Assembly: GCF_036322585.1 (NCBI RefSeq)
Contig: NZ_AP024600.1
Coordinates: forward strand, 4,278,001-4,342,000
Reading direction: 5' to 3'
DNA length: 64,000 bases
DNA from: Luteolibacter sp. LG18
Lineage (GTDB): Bacteria; Verrucomicrobiota; Verrucomicrobiia; Verrucomicrobiales; Akkermansiaceae
Below the pieces are notes generated by a model. It saw nothing but the letters and a program-made list of their open reading frames with translations. It was not told the DNA's origin and did not search any database. Shown in pieces: positions 51,915-61,164 of the stretch. Within the stretch, counting starts at the first letter, position 1, and each line of letters opens with the position of its first letter. The position numbers and the translations under genes are program-made.

Positions 51915-54218
51915 ATGATCGCGCTCACCTATGTGGTCCCCGGCTGGTGGCCATGGGCAACCGCGGTCTTCGCGGTGGTGGCGGTTGTTTCCGGATGGTT
52001 GCTGATCCGTGGAACGCATCCGCATTTGCCGCGGCGGATGCGCGTTTCGCTGTGGGCATTGCGGGTGATCGCGGGGGCGTTGCTTCTGCTGTGCACGCTC
52101 GATTGGCGGAGCGAGAGCACGCGCGAGGACTCGGACAAACCGATGCTGCGGGTGCTGGTGGACAAGTCCGCGAGCATGGCGGTGAAGGACGCCGCGGGTG
52201 GTCGTTCGCGATACGAGGACGCGGTGGATCAGGTGGCGACTGTGGTGCGTCCGAAGTGGAACGACCCGGCGCGCCTCGAAACGTTCTTCGCCGGAGACGG
52301 CCTGTCGACGGGCGATCCTGTCACCGTGGTTCCGGATGCGCCGCGCAGCGCGCTCGGTCGATCGCTGCGCGAGGCGCTGGAGCAGACCGGCGTGCAGTCG
52401 TTGGGAGGGGTGCTGTTGCTCACCGATGGCGCGGCGAGCGATCCGGAAGACCTGCGGGCGTCGGCGCGGCTGTATCGCACGGCCCGTGTGCCGGTGTTTC
52501 CGTGGATAATGGGGACCACGTCGCAACCCGCCGACGTGCGAATCGTTTCCGCGCGCCTGCGGCAACCGAGTCCGGCCCAGGCGAGCGTGCACCTGGAGAT
52601 GACGATTGAAAGTCCCGGGAACGAGGGCAAGGAGACCTCGCTCACGGTCAAATTCAGCGGCCAGACCCTGCTTCAGCAGACCGTGCGTTTGGACGGCAAG
52701 CGGCAGGAGGTGAGCGCGGATTTCGTGTCGCCGTATCTCGGTTGTCATTTCTACGACATCGAGCTGACGCCGCTGGAGGGCGAGAGCGTGGTGGAGAACA
52801 ACCGCACGCGGGCGGCGTGCGACCTTCATCGCGATCCGATCCGCGTGCTCTACATGGAAGGAAGCGAGCCGCATGAATCGTCGTATCTGCGCGACGGCCT
52901 GGAAGCCGATCCCGAGATGTCGGTGACGTGCCTGCATTTCCCGGGGCAGGGCTCGGTGGAATCGCTGGCGGCGCAGGCGATCGCGATCCGCGGCAAGGAC
53001 GAACGCGTGTTCTACGACGGCCAGGGGCGCGAGGTGCCGAGCGTGTGCCACAAGACCCGCGGTTTTCCGGCGACGCTGGAGCAATTGCTGAAGTATGACG
53101 TGGTGATCGACAGCGACATCATCAAGGAGGCGTTCTCGCCGCAGCAACTCGCGGACACCGTGGCCTTCGTCGAGCAATTCGGCGGCGGCTTCGTGATGGT
53201 CGGCGGCCAGACCTCGTTCGGGGCCGGTGGTTATGAGACCACGGTGATCGACAAGCTGATGCCGGTGGAGATCGCCAATAAGAGCGACCCGATGTGGTTC
53301 CCGTTCCAGGTGAAAGTCACCGAGGCGGGATTGACCCATCCGGTGATGAAGGTGGGCGCGAATCCGGCGGAGACGACGGCGGCGTGGTCGGCGCGGTTCC
53401 CGGGTTTCCAAGGGGCGAATTACGCCCGCCGTGCCAAGCCGGGCGCGCATGTGCTGGCGCGGGTGGAGGCACCGGGCACGGCGATGAACGAACTGGTGTT
53501 GTTCGCGGTGCAGAACATCGGGCACGGGCGCACGATGGCGTTCATGTCGGACACGACGAGCAGTTGGGGATCCAGTTTTGAAACGGTATGGGGTGAATCG
53601 CGGACCGACGCGAAGTATTACCGGAAGTTCTGGAACAACGCCATCCGCTGGCTGGCCGCGGACCGCATCGCGCGGAAGGGCGGCCAGGCGGTGATCGAAA
53701 CGCCATCGGCCGAGGTGACGGTTGGCGACACGGTGGCAGTCCGGGTGGCCGCGCTTTCCGCGGCGGACTTGCCGGGATTGGAACTCAACGTGCGCGAGGG
53801 CGAGGAAGCGCCGCGCGTGGTGCCGCTGCAATGGGATGGCGCGCGCCGGAGCTGGGAGGGATTCTTCACTCCGAAGGGCGCGGGCGATGTGTTGATCGAG
53901 GCGGCCTACAAGAACACCGAGGGAACGCCGGTGGTCACCCGCTCCGGTGTGGTGGTCCGGGCGAAGGGCGATGAAACCATCGCCGTGGCGGCACGTCCCG
54001 ACCTCATGGCGGAACTCGCGCAGGAGACCGGCGGCACGGTGATGGATGCGGCGAACATCGACAAGGTGCTCGGTGACTTGGCATCGCGCTCGGTGCCGGT
54101 GGTGTGGAAGCGGTCTCTGCCGGTGTGGGACCGGTGGTGGGTGTTGCTGCCGCTGTTGTTGGTGGTGGTGGCGGAGTGGTTGGTTAGAAGAAAGCTGGAG
54201 CCGGTGGGGAGAAGGTGA
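51915..54218 (+). CDS. vWA-domain membrane protein with glutamine-amidotransferase-like region
   Basis: This 767-residue protein starts at ATG 51915, with GGGAGG nine bases upstream; an earlier in-frame start at 51885 is possible. Two N-terminal membrane helices precede a vWA-like domain (VLVDKSASMAVKD). The middle part (GGFVMVGGQTSFGAGGYETT) is typical of the GATase-like region in BatA-type proteins and lacks a clear catalytic Cys. A last membrane helix lies near the C-terminus (WVLLPLLLVVVAEWLV). It closes the operon, and ends 31 bp from the convergent cusA gene. Confidence 0.78.
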   Translation: MIALTYVVPGWWPWATAVFAVVAVVSGWLLIRGTHPHLPRRMRVSLWALRVIAGALLLLCTLDWRSESTREDSDKPMLRVLVDKSASMAVKDAAGGRSRYEDAVDQVATVVRPKWNDPARLETFFAGDGLSTGDPVTVVPDAPRSALGRSLREALEQTGVQSLGGVLLLTDGAASDPEDLRASARLYRTARVPVFPWIMGTTSQPADVRIVSARLRQPSPAQASVHLEMTIESPGNEGKETSLTVKFSGQTLLQQTVRLDGKRQEVSADFVSPYLGCHFYDIELTPLEGESVVENNRTRAACDLHRDPIRVLYMEGSEPHESSYLRDGLEADPEMSVTCLHFPGQGSVESLAAQAIAIRGKDERVFYDGQGREVPSVCHKTRGFPATLEQLLKYDVVIDSDIIKEAFSPQQLADTVAFVEQFGGGFVMVGGQTSFGAGGYETTVIDKLMPVEIANKSDPMWFPFQVKVTEAGLTHPVMKVGANPAETTAAWSARFPGFQGANYARRAKPGAHVLARVEAPGTAMNELVLFAVQNIGHGRTMAFMSDTTSSWGSSFETVWGESRTDAKYYRKFWNNAIRWLAADRIARKGGQAVIETPSAEVTVGDTVAVRVAALSAADLPGLELNVREGEEAPRVVPLQWDGARRSWEGFFTPKGAGDVLIEAAYKNTEGTPVVTRSGVVVRAKGDETIAVAARPDLMAELAQETGGTVMDAANIDKVLGDLASRSVPVVWKRSLPVWDRWWVLLPLLLVVVAEWLVRRKLEPVGRR

Positions 54219-54249
54219 GTTGGTAGAGGGGGCGACGTTCCTCGCCCGG

Positions 54250-57200
54250 TCATTTCGGCGAAATGACCCTACCTTCGCGCTTGAGATGCCGCCCGTGCAA
54301 CCAGAGGAAGATCACGGGCGTCACGATGAGGATGTGGAGGAGGCTGGAGATCATGCCGCCGATGACCGGGGTGGCGAGAGGCTGCATGATTTCCGTGCCC
54401 TGGCGGTGGCTCCACATGATCGGCAGCAGGCTGGCGACGATGGTGGCCACGGTCATCACCTTCGGGCGGAGCCGGAGCCGCGCACCGTCGATCACGGCCT
54501 GGACCAGATCGGCGTGGGTGAAGGCGTCGCCGAGTTCGGCCATCCGCTTCCGCACCGCTTCCTCCAGATAGACCACCATCACGACGCCGGTTTGCACGGC
54601 GGTGCCGAAGAGGGCGATATAGCCAACCCACACCGCGCCGTTGAAATTGTATCCCAGCAGCTTCTGCAGGAACACGCCGCCGCTCAGGGCGAAGGGCACG
54701 GCAAGCATCACGTGGGCGGCCTCGGCGAAGCTGCGGTAGACGATGAAGAGCAGGATGAAGATCACGCCCAGCACGGCGGGCACCACGAGCAACATGGTGT
54801 CGGCGAAGCGTCGCTGGTTCTCGTATTCACCGGTGAGGGCGGGGATCATGCCTTCCCACTCGACCTGCTTCAGCCGCTGCTCCACTTCCGCGACGAAACC
54901 GCCGAGGTCGCGGCCCTCGACGTTCGCCTGGACGTAGGAACGTAGCTTGCCGTTCTCGCTGGCGATCTCATTCGCTCCGGTCTCGCGGGTGATCCTCGCA
55001 ACCATGGCGAGCGGGATGGTGCCGGTGGCGGGAGCTTCGGGTGCCGGGGCGGTCGCTGCGGGAGCGGTGGTGCCTCCCATGGATGACATGCCGCCGCCAC
55101 CGGAGGCTGCCGGGGCAGGGGCGGCATTCATGCCCGCGGGCAGGGCGACGGGGATGCGGCCGACTTTTTCGATGTCATCGCGCTCGCCGCGCTCCAACCG
55201 GACCTGCACGGGATAGCGTTCGCGGCCTTCGATGGTGACGGTGACGTTCTTGCCGCCGAGCCCGACTTCCACGGCATCGAGCACGTCCTTCGCGCTGAGC
55301 CCGTAGCGGGCCATCGCGCGGCGATCGACCTCGATGTTGAGGTAGGGCTTGCCCTGCACGCGGGACGGCGAGACGCCGGTCGCGCCGGGGATCTCGCGGA
55401 TGATCTTCTCGACCTCGAAGGCCTTGCGCTGCACCGCCGAAAGGTCGTCGCCGAGGATCTTCACGCCGACCTGGGCGCGGATGCCGGTGTAGAGCATCAG
55501 GATGCGGTTCTCGATTGGCTGGAGAAACGCGGGCACGTAGCCGGGCACCTGTTTCATCGCCTCGGTGAGCTCGGCCTTGAGTTTGGCCACGGTCATGCCC
55601 TCGCGCCACGCCGGATTGCGCTTCACGCCCCATCGCCCGTCCGGGATGTATTCGGGTTTCAGCGTGATGGTGGTTTCCAGCATCTCGATGGGCGCGGGAT
55701 CGGTGGCGGTTTCGAAGCGGCCCATCTTGCCCGCGACGGTTTCAATCTCGGGCACGGAGGCGAGCACCTTGTCCTGCCACGCCATCACGCGCTGGATCTC
55801 GGTGGCACCGGTCTTCGGCAGCAGCACCGGCATGTAGAGAAGGCTGCCTTCATTGAGCGGCGGCATGAACTCGCGACCGAAGCCCGAGAACCATCCGGCC
55901 ACCCGCGGATAGCCGCGGTCGTCGAGCGACTTCAGCCACGGGCGCGGCAAACCGAAGGCGGTGAGGATCGCCGCGGCGAGCAGCAGGAAGGCTCCGGTGA
56001 TCACGGTGCGGCGGTGGTTCAAGGCCCAGCGCAACGCGGGATCGTAGAGGGCGAGCAGGAACCGCATCAGCAGGTTCCGGTCCTCGCCGTGGAAGGGCCC
56101 GCGCACGAAGATGCTGCACAGCACCGGCACGAGTGTGACGGCGAGCAGCGTGGAGCCGATCATCGCGAAGGTTTTCGTCCAGGCGAGCGGGTGGAACAGT
56201 TTGCCCTCCTGGCCCGCGAGCGCGAAGACCGGCACGAAGGCGAGGATGATGATCGCCATCGCGAAGAAGATCGGTCGACCGACCTGGTGGCAGGCATCGA
56301 GCGTGACCTGCCAGCGTTCACCGGCATCGAGCGGCGAGCCTTTTTCCCGCTCCGCGATCTCGGCGTGGCGCAGAACGTTCTCCGTGACCACGATGGCGGC
56401 ATCCACCAGCACGCCGATGGCGATGGCGATGCCGGTGAGCGACATGATGTTGCTGGTGATGCCGGTCTCCTTCATCAGCAGGAAGGAAACGAGGATCGAA
56501 ACCGGCAGTGGCAGGGTGACGATGAGGATGCTGCGGAAGTGCCAGAGGAAGATGATGTGGGCCAGGGTGACGAGGATGATCTCCTCGATGAGCGCGTGCT
56601 TGAGCGTGTCGATGGTGCGGTCGATCAACGTGCTGCGGTCATAGAACGGCTTGATGGTGACGCCGGGGGGCAGGGTCTTCTGGAGGTCGGCGACCTTGTC
56701 TTTCACGCGGGCGATCACATCGCGGGCGTTCTCGCCGGTGCGCATGACCACGGTGCCGCCGACGGATTCGTGGCCGGCGATGTCGAGCGCGCCGCGGCGG
56801 AAATCGCCGCCGGTCTGGATGGAGGCGAGGTCCTTCAGGTAGACGGGCGTGCCCTTCTCCTGCTTCACGGCGATGAGGCCGATGTCCTCGGTGTTCCGCA
56901 GCAGGCCCACGCCGCGCAGCACGAACTCCGCGCCGTTTTCCTCCATCACCTTGCCGCCCACGTTCAGGTTCGCGTTTTGGACGGCCATCATCACGTCATT
57001 GAGGGCCACTCCGGCGGAGCGCATGCGGGCGGGGGAAAGCTCGATCTGGTACTGCTTCACGTAGCCGCCGATGGAGGCCACCTCCGCGACGCCCTGCACG
57101 GACGCGAGCTGGTAGCGGATCCGCCAGTCCTGAAGCGAACGCAGTTCCGCGAGATCGTAGCCGCCGGACGGGGCCTTGGAGGCATCGACATCGAGGTAGT

Positions 57201-57624
57201 ATTGATAGACCCAGCCGAGGCCGGTGGCATCCGGGCCGAGCTGCGCGGTGACGCCGGAGGGCAGGGTGCTCTGGAGGAAGTTCAGGCGCTCCAGGACGCG
57301 GCTGCGGGCGAAGTAGGTGTCCGTGTCGTCTTTGAAGATCACGGACACCAGCGAGAAGCCGAACATGGAGGTGGCGCGCACTTCCTTCACCCCGGCGAGT
57401 CCCTGCAGGCCGGTGGAAAGCGGATAGGTCACCTGGTCCTCGACCTCCTCCGGGCTGCGGCCCGCCCAATCGGCGTAGACGAGCACCTGGTTCTCGGTGA
57501 GGTCCGGGATGGCGTCGACCGGTGTGGTGACCAGCGCGCGGATGCCGAAGGCGATCAGCACGAGGGTGCCGCAGAGGACGAGGAACCGGTTGCGAAGGCT
57601 CCACTCGATGATGCGATGGATCAT
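54250..57624 (-). CDS. Heavy-metal efflux RND transporter, CusA/CzcA type, with low-complexity insert
   Basis: This 1124-residue inner-membrane pump of the HME-RND type has 12 membrane helices and two periplasmic loops. VVYADWAGRSPEEVEDQVTY-like N-terminal loop, TGIAIAIGVLVDAAIVVTEN (TM4 with the proton-relay Asp) and YIALFGTAVQTGVVMVVYLE (TM10) are standard. An Ala/Pro/Gly/Ser-rich insert with GGGGMSSMGG sits in the second periplasmic half (about residues 825-870), where family members have a short loop. It probably exports Cu(I), Ag(I) or Zn(II)/Co(II). It follows cusB with 9 bp between; no outer membrane partner is in the window. Confidence 0.9.
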   Translation of the reverse strand: MIHRIIEWSLRNRFLVLCGTLVLIAFGIRALVTTPVDAIPDLTENQVLVYADWAGRSPEEVEDQVTYPLSTGLQGLAGVKEVRATSMFGFSLVSVIFKDDTDTYFARSRVLERLNFLQSTLPSGVTAQLGPDATGLGWVYQYYLDVDASKAPSGGYDLAELRSLQDWRIRYQLASVQGVAEVASIGGYVKQYQIELSPARMRSAGVALNDVMMAVQNANLNVGGKVMEENGAEFVLRGVGLLRNTEDIGLIAVKQEKGTPVYLKDLASIQTGGDFRRGALDIAGHESVGGTVVMRTGENARDVIARVKDKVADLQKTLPPGVTIKPFYDRSTLIDRTIDTLKHALIEEIILVTLAHIIFLWHFRSILIVTLPLPVSILVSFLLMKETGITSNIMSLTGIAIAIGVLVDAAIVVTENVLRHAEIAEREKGSPLDAGERWQVTLDACHQVGRPIFFAMAIIILAFVPVFALAGQEGKLFHPLAWTKTFAMIGSTLLAVTLVPVLCSIFVRGPFHGEDRNLLMRFLLALYDPALRWALNHRRTVITGAFLLLAAAILTAFGLPRPWLKSLDDRGYPRVAGWFSGFGREFMPPLNEGSLLYMPVLLPKTGATEIQRVMAWQDKVLASVPEIETVAGKMGRFETATDPAPIEMLETTITLKPEYIPDGRWGVKRNPAWREGMTVAKLKAELTEAMKQVPGYVPAFLQPIENRILMLYTGIRAQVGVKILGDDLSAVQRKAFEVEKIIREIPGATGVSPSRVQGKPYLNIEVDRRAMARYGLSAKDVLDAVEVGLGGKNVTVTIEGRERYPVQVRLERGERDDIEKVGRIPVALPAGMNAAPAPAASGGGGMSSMGGTTAPAATAPAPEAPATGTIPLAMVARITRETGANEIASENGKLRSYVQANVEGRDLGGFVAEVEQRLKQVEWEGMIPALTGEYENQRRFADTMLLVVPAVLGVIFILLFIVYRSFAEAAHVMLAVPFALSGGVFLQKLLGYNFNGAVWVGYIALFGTAVQTGVVMVVYLEEAVRKRMAELGDAFTHADLVQAVIDGARLRLRPKVMTVATIVASLLPIMWSHRQGTEIMQPLATPVIGGMISSLLHILIVTPVIFLWLHGRHLKREGRVISPK

Positions 57625-57633
57625 GGCGGTGGC

Positions 57634-59316
57634 TCAGGGTTGGATCTCCTCGCCGCAGTCCGGCATGGTGCTGCCGAAGAACGGGTTGTTGCCGGGTCGG
57701 TCTCCGGTCTGGATCCAGCGGCCTTTCGCGGCGCTGCCCGGGATGGCCTCATGGACCATCGGGCACTCCCAGACGTGGAACGAGGGCGAGCCCGCGGTGT
57801 GGCGCAGCGGTTGCAGGATCACCTCGGCGGCGGTGATGAACGCGTGGAAGCGCAGGCGCGCGTCCTTCAGCGTGGTGATGTTGTGGAAGTGCTGGTTCTG
57901 CTCCAAGTCGACGAGGGCAGAGGACGGCTCCGGGCGGGCCTTCATCGCCGCGATGAAACGCGCGGTGGTGTCCATGGCGGTGGCGGCCTCCTTGTTGAAG
58001 GATACGAGGTCGTCCTTGCCGAGGGCGGCGGCGAGGGCGTCCGAGAGCGCGAGGAAGTCCTTCACGGCGGTGGCTTCCTCATGGGTGAGGGCTTGTCCGG
58101 CGGGGGTGGTTTCGGGCTCGATGCCGCGGTTGATCTCGGCCTGGCCATCGAGCAGGAGATTGCCCTGGGTCACGACCTTGTCGCCGGGCTTGAGGCCGCC
58201 GAGCACCTCGATGAGATGATCGCCGGAGCGGCCGATCTGGATCACGCGCTGCTGGTAGGCACCGCCGCCTTGATCGACATAGACGATGGCGCGTGGTCCG
58301 GTGCGGAGCACGGCCGAGCGGGGAATGGCGAGCACATCAGGCACCGCCACCCGGACCTCGCCATCGGCGGAGACACGGTGGGAAAGCTGGCGTTTGCCCT
58401 CGACGAGCGGGTTCGCCAGCTCCACGCGGATCTTGGTGGCGCGGGTGATTTCATCGAAGTTCGGATCGATGAACGCGATCTTGCCGGTGATGGATTGGCC
58501 CGGCAGGGACTTGGCGTGGACGTCGACAGTCTGGCCTTGCTTGAGCCACGGCAGGTCCGATTCGTAGGCGTCGAACATGAACCACATGGTCGAGAAATCG
58601 GCGATCTCGAAGAGCGGGTCGCCTTGCTTCACGTATTGGCCCTCGTAGACCTTTTGGGCGACCACGCTGCCGGACATCGGGGCATGGAGGTCGGAGGTCA
58701 GGACGGAGGCGGGCTTGGAGAGCAGGGCCGGGATTTGCTCCGGGCTCAGGCCCATTTGCCGGAGGCGGATCGAGGCGGACTCGCGGCGCTGGGGTTCCAG
58801 CAGGCGATACTCGCCCTCGGCGACGAGCAGCATCTGGCTGTAGAAGGAGATCATCGGCTGGCCCGCGGTGATTTCGGCACCGACGTGGTTCACATGGAGC
58901 TTTTCGATGCGGCCATCGACGTAGGCGGAGACGATGCGGTGGCGGGTGGCGTCGTCATCGATCGTGCCGGCCACGGTGAGGGTGCGTTCGAGCGGCTGCT
59001 TTTTCGCGACAGCGGTTTCCACCCGCAGGACGCGCACATTGGTGGGATCGAGCATGACCATGTCCGGCCGTGCCTCGGTACCCTGCTGCCCCTCGTATAC
59101 GGGCGTCAGTTCCATGCCGCAGATGGTGCAGCGGCCGGGTTTGTCCGACTTGATCCACGGATGCATGGTGCTCTGGTAATAGAGCACCTTGCGCTCGGAG
59201 GCGGCGGCAACGGGAGTGGCGGTGGCGGTGGCGGTGGCGGGTTCGTGGCGGGTGAGCCACCAGGTGGCGGGAATGGCGATGGCCGCAGTGAGAAGGATGG
59301 CGGGGAAAGTTTTCAT
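57634..59316 (-). CDS. CusB-type periplasmic adaptor with heavy-metal-binding domain
   Basis: This 560-residue membrane fusion protein starts at ATG 59316 with a signal/anchor (MKTFPAILLTAAIAIPATWW). Next comes a heavy-metal-binding domain (YYQSTMHPWIKSD, then CTICGMELTPVY), as in CusB proteins of efflux pumps. Adaptor domains follow (barrel-sandwich AYVDGRIEKLHVNHVGAEIT; beta-barrel VYEGQYVKQGDPLFEIA). A late DUF3347-like helical part (LSDALAAALGKDDLVSFNKE) and a C-terminal ECPMVHEAIPG / MPDCGEE segment with Cys/Met residues complete it. It delivers metal to the RND pump encoded next. Confidence 0.88.
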   Translation of the reverse strand: MKTFPAILLTAAIAIPATWWLTRHEPATATATATPVAAASERKVLYYQSTMHPWIKSDKPGRCTICGMELTPVYEGQQGTEARPDMVMLDPTNVRVLRVETAVAKKQPLERTLTVAGTIDDDATRHRIVSAYVDGRIEKLHVNHVGAEITAGQPMISFYSQMLLVAEGEYRLLEPQRRESASIRLRQMGLSPEQIPALLSKPASVLTSDLHAPMSGSVVAQKVYEGQYVKQGDPLFEIADFSTMWFMFDAYESDLPWLKQGQTVDVHAKSLPGQSITGKIAFIDPNFDEITRATKIRVELANPLVEGKRQLSHRVSADGEVRVAVPDVLAIPRSAVLRTGPRAIVYVDQGGGAYQQRVIQIGRSGDHLIEVLGGLKPGDKVVTQGNLLLDGQAEINRGIEPETTPAGQALTHEEATAVKDFLALSDALAAALGKDDLVSFNKEAATAMDTTARFIAAMKARPEPSSALVDLEQNQHFHNITTLKDARLRFHAFITAAEVILQPLRHTAGSPSFHVWECPMVHEAIPGSAAKGRWIQTGDRPGNNPFFGSTMPDCGEEIQP

Positions 59317-59421
59317 GGTGCATTCGAGTCGGTGGATGGAAGGTCCAACCACGCCCTTTCCGGACCCAGACAGTGGGTCAACGGGATATCCGGGCGCAGT
59401 ACGCCTGGGCAGGCATCCGGC

Positions 59422-59793
59422 TCAAATGAGGAAACTGCAGAACGCGACGGGCAGGGAGACACCGGCGTAACCGGCGGCGCGTTCACAGAAGAGAGGGGGA
59501 AGGTGGCGCGAAGCGGTGGTGCCGATGGTGATGCCAACGGTGGCCACGGGATCGAGCGCGGGCAGGGCGAGCTGGGCTTTCAGCTCCGGTGCCGGGGGTG
59601 CGATCGGGGTGGAGCGATCGTGCTCCTTCTGGTTCGTCGCGCAGGGGCAGGCGTCCGGTTTGTCGCAGCAGCCGCAGGTTTCCGACCGCGTGGCCGTTGA
59701 CGGGGTGCAGGTGGCGGCGAGGCACGGGGCGATCTGCGCGAGCTGGAAGACCAGCGCGAGAAACAGACCGATGACCGCTTTTGGAAACACCAA
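59422..59793 (-). CDS. Small Cys-rich secreted or membrane protein upstream of cusBA
   Basis: This roughly 123-residue protein has no ATG in the right place; TTG at 59793 or GTG at 59790 start a hydrophobic segment (LVFPKAVIGLFLALVFQLAQ) that looks like a signal or anchor. The next part is rich in Cys: CTPST, CGCCDKPDACPCATNQKE. The rest is Ala/Pro-rich and ends with LPVAFCSFLI. Its position 105 bp before cusB and its Cys cluster suggest a periplasmic metal-binding or sensing role, but this is inference. No known family. Start uncertain. Confidence 0.45.
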   Translation of the reverse strand: MVFPKAVIGLFLALVFQLAQIAPCLAATCTPSTATRSETCGCCDKPDACPCATNQKEHDRSTPIAPPAPELKAQLALPALDPVATVGITIGTTASRHLPPLFCERAAGYAGVSLPVAFCSFLI

Positions 59794-59845
59794 CCGGAAG
59801 ATAACGAACCAACCGGGTTTATTCCAAGGAATTTCCCGATGGGGC

Positions 59846-60304
59846 TCAGGGCACCCAACGGAAGCGCTTCTTGCGCCGGGAACCGCCACGGTACTGGGGA
59901 TCGTGCGGGGGCACGGGGATCTCCTCCAGGAAGACGCCACCGAGTTTCTCGATGGTGCGGATCGAGGCGGTGTTGTCCGGATCGGTGGTGATGATCACCG
60001 AGGGGTAAACGGTCCGGATGAAGGGGGCGGCGGCGAGGCAGCCCTGGCGCGCGTAGCCGAAGCCCCGGTAGAGCTCATGAACCGCGTAGCCGATGTGGCC
60101 GGCGTAGAGGTTGATGTGCTCGGTATCGCCGACCCGTAGGTTCACGTGGCCCGCGTCCCAGCCATCCGGCGTGAGGATGCGGAAGTGGTAGTAGGGCGCG
60201 AAACCCTGGACCAAGTCCGCGGGGACGAGTCGGTCGAAATACAAGCTGACATCCCCGAACGCGAGTCCGTCCGGGGGCAGGGGAAGGGGCGGTTCGTGGG
60301 ACAT
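59846..60304 (-). CDS. GNAT-family N-acetyltransferase
   Basis: This 152-residue protein has the GNAT fold signature AGHIGYAVHELYRGFGYARQ (acetyl-CoA site with R/Q-x-x-G-x-G/A variant GFGYA) and VIITTDPDNTASIRTIEKLG for the C-terminal part. It starts at ATG 60304; a GTG 3 bp upstream is also possible. Substrate unknown. It follows purC by 28 bp on the same strand. Confidence 0.82.
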   Translation of the reverse strand: MSHEPPLPLPPDGLAFGDVSLYFDRLVPADLVQGFAPYYHFRILTPDGWDAGHVNLRVGDTEHINLYAGHIGYAVHELYRGFGYARQGCLAAAPFIRTVYPSVIITTDPDNTASIRTIEKLGGVFLEEIPVPPHDPQYRGGSRRKKRFRWVP

Positions 60305-60332
60305 CACGGGATGAGGGAACCGCCCGGGTGGC

Positions 60333-61046
60333 TCAGGCGGTGGCTTCCTTCACGCGCTCGAGGACTTCGGCGTAGGCCTCCATCACGTTGCCGAGGTCGC
60401 GGCGGAAACGGTCCTTGTCCATTTTCTCGCCGGTCTTGAGGTCCCAGAGGCGGCAGCCGTCCGGGCTGATCTCGTCGGCGAGGACGATGGTGGCTGGATC
60501 GGCGGCGAGGCGGCCGAACTCGAGCTTGAAGTCCACGAGCTTCAGGCCGCACTTGGCGAAGAAATCGATGAGGATCTGGTTCACCTTGAGGGCGGACTGG
60601 CGCAGGAAGGCGAGCTCGTCGGCGGTGGCGAGGGCCAGCTCGCGGATGTAGTCGTCGTTGACCAGCGGGTCGCCGAGTTCGTCGCTCTTGATGCAGAATT
60701 CGATGATCGGCTGGGAGAACTGGCGGCCCTCCTCGATGCCGGTGCGCTTGCAGAAGCTGCCAGCGGAGAAATTGCGGATGATCACCTCGACCATCAGGAT
60801 GTCGACCTTCTTGACCTCGACATTGGTTTCGTCGATTTGGCGGACGAAGTGCGTCGGAACTCCTTCTTTTTCAAGGAATCCGTAGATCAGGGTGCTGATC
60901 GCGTTGTTGAGGCGGCCCTTGTTTTCGAACTGGGCCTTCTTCTCGCCGTTGAAGGCGGTGGCGTCGTTTTTGAATTCCATGCGGAGGACATTCGGGTCCT
61001 CGGTGGCCCAGAGACGCTTCGCCTTGCCTTCGTAGAGCGGATTCAT
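60333..61046 (-). CDS. purC: SAICAR synthetase
   Basis: This 237-residue enzyme forms SAICAR from CAIR, aspartate and ATP in purine synthesis. Motifs: MNPLYEGKAKRLWAT, FKNDATAFNGEKK, EVKKVDILMVEVIIRNFSAG and ISPDGCRLWD. It starts at ATG 61046. Length matches the family (about 235-240). It works in the same pathway as purL at the other end of the window but is not linked to it. Confidence 0.95.
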   Translation of the reverse strand: MNPLYEGKAKRLWATEDPNVLRMEFKNDATAFNGEKKAQFENKGRLNNAISTLIYGFLEKEGVPTHFVRQIDETNVEVKKVDILMVEVIIRNFSAGSFCKRTGIEEGRQFSQPIIEFCIKSDELGDPLVNDDYIRELALATADELAFLRQSALKVNQILIDFFAKCGLKLVDFKLEFGRLAADPATIVLADEISPDGCRLWDLKTGEKMDKDRFRRDLGNVMEAYAEVLERVKEATA

Positions 61047-61164
61047 GGGATTTACGTACGGGCGGGCCGTGCCGGGGTCAAGCCAGACGGGGAAAGGGAA
61101 GCGAAATCCCGGGGCGTTTCTGCCCTTTCCATTCCCCGGTTCCGGCCCTACTTTCCGCGCCGGA

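Noticed and set aside
49263-53831. 1522-residue minus-strand ORF across the MoxR-Bat genes
   Set aside because: Antisense shadow, Arg/His/Pro-rich without motifs, opposite to three well-supported proteins.
56014-59700. 1228-residue plus-strand ORF across the cusBA genes
   Set aside because: It is a GC-driven antisense shadow: the minus strand carries complete CusA and CusB with all family motifs, while this frame shows biased Asp/Gly/His/Arg composition and no domain.
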